The translations under genes were made by a program, and so were the position numbers. Of a DNA stretch of 64,000 bases, positions 57,762 through 64,000 are shown in pieces (within the stretch, counting starts at the first letter, position 1; each line of letters opens with the position of its first letter). The notes under the pieces were generated by a model that did not search any database, had not been told where the DNA came from, and saw only the letters and a program-made list of their open reading frames with translations. The stretch is from assembly GCA_021234155.1 (NCBI GenBank), contig JAJEKV010000014.1, forward strand, positions 7,085,563-7,149,562, written 5' to 3'. Source of the stretch: Isoetes taiwanensis. Its lineage: Eukaryota; Streptophyta; Lycopodiopsida; Isoetales; Isoetaceae.

Positions 57762-59086
57762 ATGAGGTCTAGAAACACAGTGATTAGGGTAACCCGTGAA
57801 CGTTTTAGTGATTGGATTAAAAAAAAATTGTCCTCTGCTATTTCTTCCTCTGGTGTTCAAGGAACTATTGAGTTGACGATTCATGAAAATAAAAGAAATA
57901 TTGGTTTCTTATTGGGTGAGCTTCTAGCACGTGAGGCTCAACTTGATTTTCCATTACCACCAGTAGAGGTGTTCTATGAAGCTGAGGTATATAGAGACAC
58001 CCTTAATTAAGGCTTCAAGATATCATGTGGTAGAAATTGATCATGACCTTCATAAGAAGTGCATTGGTACTTTGATGTCATTTAGAATTGTGGGCCAGTA
58101 TACTGGTGTTTATTTGGATGTTAGGAAGCTTGGATACTGGTTAATAGGTCATCTTCGCAGAATGACTTCCTGGTTATTGCACATTGAAAATGTTGAATAA
58201 AAACATTCTCTTGATTGTTTTTGATAGGGGTTATGGTAGAGCCTATGCTCATCATGATCGTGGCTATTATAATGTTATTGCTGCTGGCTTGGTACTTTCT
58301 TTTCACAGGACTAATCTTATGGATAGCTCCATTTCAGATCACAACCCACAATGGTTTTCTTCTTTGCTGTCATATAATAGAAGACTTACTAAAATATTTT
58401 TCAAGCTCAATACCAGTTACTTGAAGAATGAAGAGTTTAAAACGGGTTGTAAAGATGTGTGGTCACAGGCATTCTCTCCATTGAGGGGGATGTCAGGAGT
58501 AGGAGCTGTTATGGCGGCAGTCAAATCTTTTGATAAGGAATGGGGTCATCACAAAGTGCTAGATGCTAGAGGTAAATTGATAGCCTTATATCAGGAGTTA
58601 CAAATATGCAGAGCTCAAGCTCCTTCTTTTGGCATTAGAGAGAAACAGGTCCTGACAGAAATTAAGGAGATTGAGATTCAGCAGGTGACTAGAGCTAAGC
58701 TAAAAACTGGTTTACAATGGTTCACGTCTGGTGATAGGTGTTCACACTTCCTTTTTAGGGTGGCTAAAAGGAGGAGGATGGCAACTTCTATTAATTCTCT
58801 CATTCTCCCAGATGGCTCGGAAGCCTCTGACCCGGTGCAACTAAAGCAATATCTTCATAATCCTTTTGTAGCATTCTTTGCTCGACAGCGCTTGCCTTTT
58901 CAGGAGGAATTGCAATGCCTTATGTTGATTGAAGTGCATTCTATTATTTCAGCAGAGCAACATTCACTTTTGGAGACAAATATCACTAGGGATGACCTTG
59001 ATATAGCGGCCCACCTATTGAAGAAAGGAAAATGTCCAGATCTTGATGGTTTTCTAGTAGAATTTTTCCAAGAGTATTGGAACTGA
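57762..59086 (+). mobile_element. LINE fragment: endonuclease end and start of reverse transcriptase
   Basis: 57762-58010 (RSRNTVIRVTRERFSDWI to VFYEAEVYRDTL) is not assigned. From 58214 the frame reads YAHHDRGYYNVIA and LMDSSISDHNPQW, the end of the AP-like endonuclease (S-D-H-x-P). It continues through the linker (KTGLQWFTSGDRCSHFLFRV) to the first reverse transcriptase motif, ITRDDLDIAAHLLKKGKCPD then LDGFLVEFFQEYWN. The rest is missing and another LINE begins at 59141. Confidence 0.7.
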
Positions 59087-59140
59087 ATTGGAGATGATAT
59101 ATATAATGCGAAGAAAATATGTGAAGAAAAAAATAGACTA

Positions 59141-59200
59141 GAATAGAATAGAATAGAATAGAATAGAATAGAATAAAATAGAATAGAATAGAATAGAATA
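59141..59200 (+). repeat. (GAATA)n tail of the minus-strand LINE
   Basis: About twelve units with one GAATAAAATA variant. Confidence 0.85.
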
Positions 59201-59348
59201 TGTTTTTATCATCCACAAAGACCAATTGGCCTATAGGATCCAAAAGAGAGCGCAACAGACTTATTACTGTCTGGGTAAAAAAAACCTCACCCTGAAAGGT
59301 TTTCAAGCGAAAAATCATAGCAATAATAAGAGTGATATCAAACTGTGC

Positions 59349-59800
59349 ACACATATACATTTCGTGTAACACATATATAAGTCATTGTACAAATATACAT
59401 TTTGTGTAATACATATGCAAGTCACTGTAGAAATATACATTTCGTGTAACACATATGCAAGACAGGCGAGTGTTCGGGGACATAGCTGATCCCATGCATC
59501 CATGACCTTGTGGAGGTACGATTCCAGCATCCGTATCGAAGTCATGCTTAGGATCACATGTAACGACTGGCCAGGCCTGACCGACTCAGCATAGCATGCC
59601 CGGATTCGATCATACGCCAGAAAACCCTGGAGGGTATGGCATTCATCTTCAACGGCTGCCATTTGGCAGCATCGACAAAGCCTGTCCTGTCCTAGCTCCC
59701 TAGTCCATTTGCCTGTCACTGTACAAATATACATTTCGTGTAACACATATGCAAATCACTATAGAAATATACATTTCGTGTACAATATATAAGTCAGGCG
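59349..59800 (+). repeat. 40-bp minisatellite in the LINE
   Basis: AAATATACATTTCGTGTAAC with ACATATGCAA and GTCACTGTA in each unit; copies at about 59349, 59389, 59429, 59724 and 59764. Confidence 0.8.
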
Positions 59801-60050
59801 AGTGTCCGGGGACATAGCTGATTCCACACATCCATGACTCTGTGGAGGTATGATCCCAACATCCGTATTGAAGTCGTGCTTAGGATCACATGTAGCGGCT
59901 GGCCAGGCCTGACCAACTCAGCATAGCGTGCCCGGATTCGATCATATACTAGACAACCCTCGAGGGTATGGCATTCATCCTCAACGGCTCCCATTTGGCA
60001 GCATCGACAAAGCATGTCATGTCCTAGCTCCCTAGTTCATCTGCCTGTCT
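59462..60050 (+). repeat. 331-bp tandem duplication in the LINE
   Basis: CAGGCGAGTGTTCGGGGACA at about 59463 and CAGGCGAGTGTCCGGGGACA at about 59794; both end CCTAGCTCCCTAGT-C. The copies differ at many sites. Confidence 0.8.
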
Positions 60051-60110
60051 TAATTCGGAGATGGTATGCACCTGTGTGAATCGAGGCAACAAATATGTGC
60101 CTTTGTGTAG

Positions 60111-62067
60111 GCCGATGGGTGTGTAGGTAGTGTTGTGAGTCCCGTTCCAATATGGGATTTATATGGCACTGGTAATGTGTTGTCTTGACTTGTTGAAGAG
60201 CGCTGGCATCTTAGAGCTTGCTCAGGAAGCAAGCATCAAGGTACTGCCTCAACAAGGACGAGGAAAAATAAATCTAGTAATATTTATCAAGAATACTTAC
60301 GAAACAATAAGCAAACCAATTCTAATGCGGAAAGTTTTTCACACACACCATCTTCATAGATCTCAAATCCACAAGACTTGCCTAGGCCCCTTATTGTCTA
60401 CTCCATTGAGGATTTGTCTATATGGATAGGCTTACCCTTATCTAATAATGCCGTCGCGGTCACATTTTCAAACTGAAATAGGATCTATTAGCCACGATCC
60501 TATCACTCGTCTTTCCTCATCAAGTTCTGACTTATTGTCATATGCCTATTCTATGGACGACTCTACAAGGCCCAATCCCGTTGATGACGATATTTCACAG
60601 TTGTTCTCCCTCCTTAATTCAACAAGTTGGGCATTACCTTGCCATCCCATGGCCAAATGCTTTCGATTTATGGGGTCATCAGGCTCATTTGGATAGTCAG
60701 GGATTCCAATGTCCTCAAATTCATTCGATACCTTGTTGCCCTTTTTCCACCTGAAAAGCTAGCATCTTCTTCAACAACATTGTCCAGTTCTTCTTTTCAA
60801 GGATAGTTTCCATCACCAAGACCAAGTATATCAGAAACATAATGCCATCTATGTTGCACTCTCATGTATCTGCATCAATACTAAATATACATGCCATGTC
60901 ATTTTCTTCCACTGTTGCAAGGCTTCCACATCATACCCTATCTTCTTGCCCTCATTTATTATCCACAAACTATGGACATATTTAAGAGACGAATGCAAGT
61001 ATTCCTACTATCTCTCAAGTCCTTAAAAAAAAAAAAGGTATTCCTACTAACTATAAGTTCCTTCGTGTCTTGCCATTTGAATTATCCTTCTAATATCACA
61101 AAAGATGGTTCGTCGCGCAAAACATGTAATTATATGGCCATTTTGCTATGGTTTTCATATGATTGTGGTATTGTATTTGTATGAGGGTATGCTAGTAGTA
61201 TTTATATCTAGTTAGCTTGTCCTCTTGAGCTTTGGTTTGGACATGCATGCCTATATCCATGCCTCACCCGGTCAATCTTAGGTTTCCATGCACATGCTTT
61301 TGCATGGGAGACCGCTATACATCCAGTGAATCTCAAGTTTATATTAACACGCATTTGCATGCAAAGGTCTTTTTTAGCCAGTCAATCTCAATCTTCCATC
61401 CACTTGCATTTGTGATTCCCTTGTTCTATATTATTCCTTTCGTTTTATCCCCCAAGGTTGTTCATGACCCCATGCTTTTTTTGCCATAGGCAACATACAG
61501 AAGATGGAAAAGGCAGGAATTTGAGTAATGCATAGGGCTTTTTCTATTTCTGTAATCAATCATGTAATCTAGTTAGTTGTATTTAGCAATTGAGTGAAAA
61601 AAAAAAAAAGTTAACTCCGCATCAATTATGGTGGTGGTCTAATTGAACATTTGCATTAATACTTTATGGGGTTTCTAGAATTTGCTGGCTCAGGATCCCT
61701 AGTAGAATATATTGGTTAAGTTCCAAGACTCGATTCTAAGATTTGGTTGAGTTTGAATAAGAAGAGAATAGAAAGCCACAACTAGTGGTATGGCTTGCTT
61801 TGTAGCCTTGGTATTTTTCAAACACAACGATATATCGATGGGTCTATACATTCATTATTATTCTTATTATGATTATCCACATTCATTATTATTCTTAAAT
61901 ATGATTGGTAGATAGTATGAATGATTGTATTTCATGTTCTTCTACAAAAAAAATGTTGTTTCTTTTCTAAGTAGCTCTACTGCTCATTTTACTTAAAATG
62001 GAGTTCATCTTTTACAAAACAACTTCGGGGCCGAAAAAGATTTAAACCCATGCCTATGATATCATAA
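60111..62067. other. No gene seen
   Basis: A frame at 60448-60696 is serine-rich (ITRLSSSSSDLLSYAYS) but unrecognised. The rest is AT-rich with short A runs. Confidence 0.35.
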
Positions 62068-62280
62068 TATATATAAAATTACTTTGGATGCCCCCATGGA
62101 ATAGATATCTATATATTCAAATTGATCTAGGCCATTCATTTGAAAATAGGTGAGGTGGCGAATATATAGCCATTGGATCTCCATGGAGGGCATGCATGGG
62201 CATGCATGGGGGCATGCACCACATCCCCAAGCCATTGGATCAAAAGGGGAGAAGAAATCCTAGCCCTTAAATTTTGTTAG
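62068..62280 (+). repeat. Dispersed repeat, copy 2 (partner at 46.23 kb)
   Basis: Same ordered blocks as 46232-46440. The following 90 bases repeat the AAATCCTAGCCCTTAA motif once more. Confidence 0.75.
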
Positions 62281-62627
62281 GAAGGTGCAAAGAAGGTGCC
62301 AAAAAGTGGATTTGGTGCAGCAGATTGTAACCGTTAGATCGAAGGGTGAGAATAAATCCTAGCCCTTAACTTTTTATATTAAATTGATATTTTTTTTTTA
62401 AAGAGGTGAGGTGGCACTCTCATTAATAAAAAGTTAGTGAGGTGGCAAAGCATTTATGATTGCACTTTCCAAGAAGCTTCTTTTTTTTAATCGCATTCAA
62501 AGGCACATAACTTGCAGTACAGAGGTTGGATGAAGGTGGGGCATGAACCTTTGAATCCCTCTCGTCGAGAGCTTTCCAATGACTAGTGGTTTGGCATTAT
62601 TCCGTTGCAGTTGGAACCAACGTGATC

Positions 62628-64000
62628 AGATTCTATGAATCTTCTTAGAATCTTAGAAATTTACGAAATCTATGGTAATTTAAGGGAATCTAGGGGAGTC
62701 TTCATGGGATCTTTAGGAATCTAGAGGAATCCCAACAGAACCTTAGGGAATCTGAAGAATCTCAAGAGAATCTTTAGGATTCTTGGGAGAATCTTTGGGA
62801 ATCTAGGGGAATCCTCATAATATCTCAGGGAAGCTAAGAGAATCTACATAGAATCTTGGGGAATGTAGATGAATCTTGGAATAGTCTTTGAGAATTTAGG
62901 GAATCTCAAGAGAATCTTGAAGATCTATGGGAATCTAGGGGCATCTTCATAGCATCTTAGAGAATCTAGGAGAATCTAAATAGAATCTTGGGGAATCTAT
63001 ATGAATCTTGAGAGAATAGTGGAATGTAGAGGAATCTCGATGGAATCTTTAAGAATCTAGGGGAATCTTGATGAAATCGTGGAGAACCCAAGGAAATCTT
63101 CAAAGGATCTAAGGGAATCTACATAGAATTGTGGAAAATCTAGGTGAATCTTGGGACGATCTTTGAGGATCTATGGGAATCTCGAGAGAATTTATGGAAA
63201 CCTAGGGAATCTTCATAGAATATTTGATAATCTAGGTGAACCTTGATAGGATCTTAGAGAATCTAGGAGAACCTACATAGAATCTTTAAAAATCTAGGGG
63301 AATCTCGATGGAATCTCTTAGATTCTATGGGAATCTTGATGGAATCTCAATCTTCATAGTATCTAAGGGAATCTAAAGGAATCTCAATAAAATCTTTAAG
63401 AATCTAGGGGAATCTTGATGAAATCTTTGAGAAACTAGAGGAATCTTCATAGAATCAAAGGGAATCAAGAGACTATACAAAGAATCATGGAAAATCTAGG
63501 TGAATCTTGGGGCAATCTCTAGGAATCTAGGGGGATTTCGAGAGGATGTAAGGATATCGAAGAGAATCTTCATAGAATATTTGAGAATGTAGGGGAATCT
63601 TCTTATGATCTTAGAGAATCTAGGAGAATCTACATAGAATCTTGGGGAATTTATGTGAATCTTGCGAGAATATTTGGAATCTTGATGGGATCTTTGAGAT
63701 TCTAGAAGAATCTTGATAGAATCTTAGAGAACCTAAAGGAATCTTCATAGAATCTAAGGAAATCTAAAAGAATCTTCATAAAATCTTTGGGAATCTAGGG
63801 GAATCTTGATGAAATCATGGAGAATCTAGAGGAATCTATATAGAATCTTTGGAAATCTAAGGGAATCTTGATGGAATTGTGGAGAATCTAGAGGAATCTG
63901 TATAGAATCTATGGGAATCCAAAATAATCTATATAGAACCATGGGGAATCTGGATGAATCTTGAGGCATCTTTAGGAATGTGGGGGGTCTCAAGAGAATT
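62628..64000 (+). repeat. Minisatellite with 10-bp beat, open at right edge
   Basis: GAATCT recurs about every 10 bases for at least 1.37 kb. Longer units of 20-60 bp can be seen, such as GAATCTAGGGGAATCTTGAT and GAATCTACATAGAATCTTGG, with many substitutions. It starts abruptly after a unique stretch and continues beyond the window. Confidence 0.9.

Larger units (their letters stand above)
59141..60110 (-). mobile_element. LINE 3' part with duplicated C-terminus and ATTCT tail
   Basis: Runs on the minus strand, with its tail of ATTCT units at 59200-59141. Next to it are GTGGATGATAAAA and the stem-loop (59281-59303). The C-terminal zinc site CRCCQM-AVEDECHTL occurs twice because of a 331-bp tandem duplication (59462-59792, 59793-60050). 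Between stem-loop and coding lie 40-bp repeats. The protein end LHVILSMTSIRMLESYLHKV matches the end of the LINE at 23.7 kb only loosely. Confidence 0.7.

Noticed and set aside
62628-64000. CRISPR array
   Set aside because: Units are adjacent and degenerate with no unique spacers, and the window is plant nuclear DNA.

Overview
This window looks like nuclear DNA of a land plant with a large, transposon-filled genome. The evidence is a plant-type PRP8, an RSL-type bHLH gene with five exons, a polyphenol-oxidase fragment, Ty1-copia elements with a plant-type tRNA-Met primer site, a chromovirus, MuDR-type transposase and many non-LTR retrotransposon (LINE) pieces. I cannot name the species. Nothing suggests bacterial, viral or organellar DNA.

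Layout. 1-8832 (minus strand) is a decayed multi-exon gene of a transposon-like family I know only as uncharacterised. It is split by a 5.88-kb insertion (2188-8066) with 16-bp terminal inverted repeats and a 3-bp target duplication; removing it rejoins the coding frame exactly. 9251-11311 holds unidentified broken coding sequence and an LTR end. 11312-13725 is a broken LINE, followed by a Ty3 RNase H fragment. 15552-22518 (minus) is a nearly complete intronless PRP8 cut by one single-base frameshift. 22780-23993 is a LINE 3' half. 27198-37417 is a Ty1-copia element (243/231-bp LTRs, 5-bp target duplication) into which a 5'-truncated chromovirus with a 1.9-kb 3' LTR is nested. 38348-38856 is a polyphenol-oxidase C-terminal relic.

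41797-42660 is the best intact gene: an RSL-type bHLH factor of about 190 residues. 43698-45625 carries tRNA-derived SINE-like units, two strong inverted repeats and an exon of an unknown gene. 47326-47563, 50470-52164, 57762-59086 and 59141-60110 are LINE pieces; one contains a 322-bp MITE. 53695-55515 is a MuDR-type transposase pseudogene, followed by an FCP1-like phosphatase fragment. 62628-64000 is a minisatellite with a 10-bp beat that runs off the right edge.

How it fits together: only the bHLH gene, and perhaps PRP8 if its frameshift is an error, look like working genes. The rest is a layered record of insertions. Several can be peeled back from the sequence alone because removing them restores a reading frame: the 5.9-kb element, the copia element, the MITE, and a 35-bp duplication in the MULE. 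Three LINE 3' ends share a stem-loop and then run into different microsatellite tails.
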